Source of the DNA: Bernardetia sp042180575
GTDB lineage: Bacteria; Bacteroidota; Bacteroidia; Cytophagales; Bernardetiaceae
Assembly: GCF_042180575.1 (NCBI RefSeq)
Contig: NZ_CP170094.1
Location: forward strand, 5,146,001-5,210,000
Length of the DNA: 64,000 nucleotides
Reading direction: 5' to 3'
Within the stretch, counting starts at the first letter, position 1. Each line of letters opens with the position of its first letter. The notes below the pieces were generated by a model. It did no database searches, was not told the DNA's origin, and saw only the letters and a list, made by a program, of their open reading frames with translations. The position numbers and the translations under genes are program-made. Below are positions 63,774 through 64,000 of the stretch, one piece after another.

Positions 63774-64000
63774 ATGAAGAAATTAAACTATCTTATCTTT
63801 ATTCTTTTTTTTACACTTTTCAGTTGTGAGCGTAATACTACATTAGACGACATTAAGAAGGAAAGAGAGAAAATAGATAACGAAATAGATAAGTTGGGAA
63901 AACAATATGGTGTAAATTATTTAATAGACACAGTAAACATCAAATATAGCGTAGAAGGAGAAAAGTTAATAGTTTCTAAAGCTCTTATGCTTCATAGTGG
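63774..64000 (+). CDS. Lipoprotein, 3' end cut by window edge
   Basis: 75 codons visible. MKKLNYLIFILFFTLFSC is a lipoprotein signal (lipobox LFSC, Cys18). The next residues form a Lys/Glu-rich helix (about 24-45) and then a beta-rich start (YLIDTVNIKYSVEGEKLIVSKA). The gene runs past the window end, so length and family cannot be told. Confidence 0.7.
   Translation, partial: MKKLNYLIFILFFTLFSCERNTTLDDIKKEREKIDNEIDKLGKQYGVNYLIDTVNIKYSVEGEKLIVSKALMLHS

Noticed and set aside
1..64000. tRNA or rRNA genes
   Set aside because: No cloverleaf with a TTCGA-type arm or rRNA-like conserved block was found on either strand by eye; a covariance search would settle it.

Overview
The window looks like chromosomal DNA of a low-GC marine Bacteroidota, most likely a Cytophagales gliding bacterium of the Bernardetia/Flexibacter litoralis kind. 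This is inferred from several signs: exact TAnnTTTG promoter boxes, Bacteroidota-only families (DUF5916, DUF6702, DUF3109), SprB repeats, and several very long sensor proteins ending in SpoIIE-type PP2C phosphatases. Housekeeping genes (polA, metK, rdgB, panC, panD, sdaAA, an SRP RNA pair) are mixed with accessory islands and mobile DNA. No rRNA, tRNA, CRISPR array or prophage was seen.

0-9.5 kb: a DUF4112 gene cut by the window edge; a two-gene ABC-ATPase plus Toprim/RloB pair that resembles an abortive-infection module; polA; an OmpA-like protein; L-serine dehydratase; a DUF6702 protein; and a SLATT (DUF4231) membrane protein followed by a nucleoside-deoxyribosyltransferase-like gene, the best candidate for an undescribed nucleotide-linked conflict system.

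9.5-14.3 kb: an 80-bp palindromic MITE with a 9-bp target duplication; a gene whose 3' end was cut by an IS630 element; and a tandemly duplicated membrane-anchored gene whose second copy is split by a 1208-bp IS4-family element. The same IS, with an identical transposase, occurs three times here, each copy with a perfect 9-bp target duplication.

14.4-31.4 kb: a DUF2339 membrane protein, a Dph6-like ATP pyrophosphatase, a DUF5916 outer-membrane protein, a coiled-coil lipoprotein, an FAD oxidoreductase, four tandem zinc-motif membrane paralogs (one IS4 copy lies between them), a HEAT-repeat protein, rdgB, a SprB-repeat/cytochrome-like lipoprotein, two tandem SRP RNA genes with their own promoters and terminators, and a TPR lipoprotein.

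31.4-46.2 kb: panC/panD, a 7TM-DISM/SpoIIE signalling gene split by the third IS4 copy (removing the IS restores one frame), an LptF/LptG permease, an IS graveyard (IS5-like remnant holding a 196-bp MITE, then a dead IS1), a VOC protein, a LOG-family protein, an orphan nuoK, a methyltransferase, a DUF3109 protein and a helical-repeat protein.

46.2-64 kb: six tandem small membrane paralogs, a 1780-residue kinase-ATPase-GAF-phosphatase, a cation/proton antiporter, a TPR-SpoIIE phosphatase, a DUF58 protein, metK with a structured leader, and several unknown secreted or membrane proteins. Interspersed short degenerate repeats and palindromes sit next to many stop codons and recur across the window.
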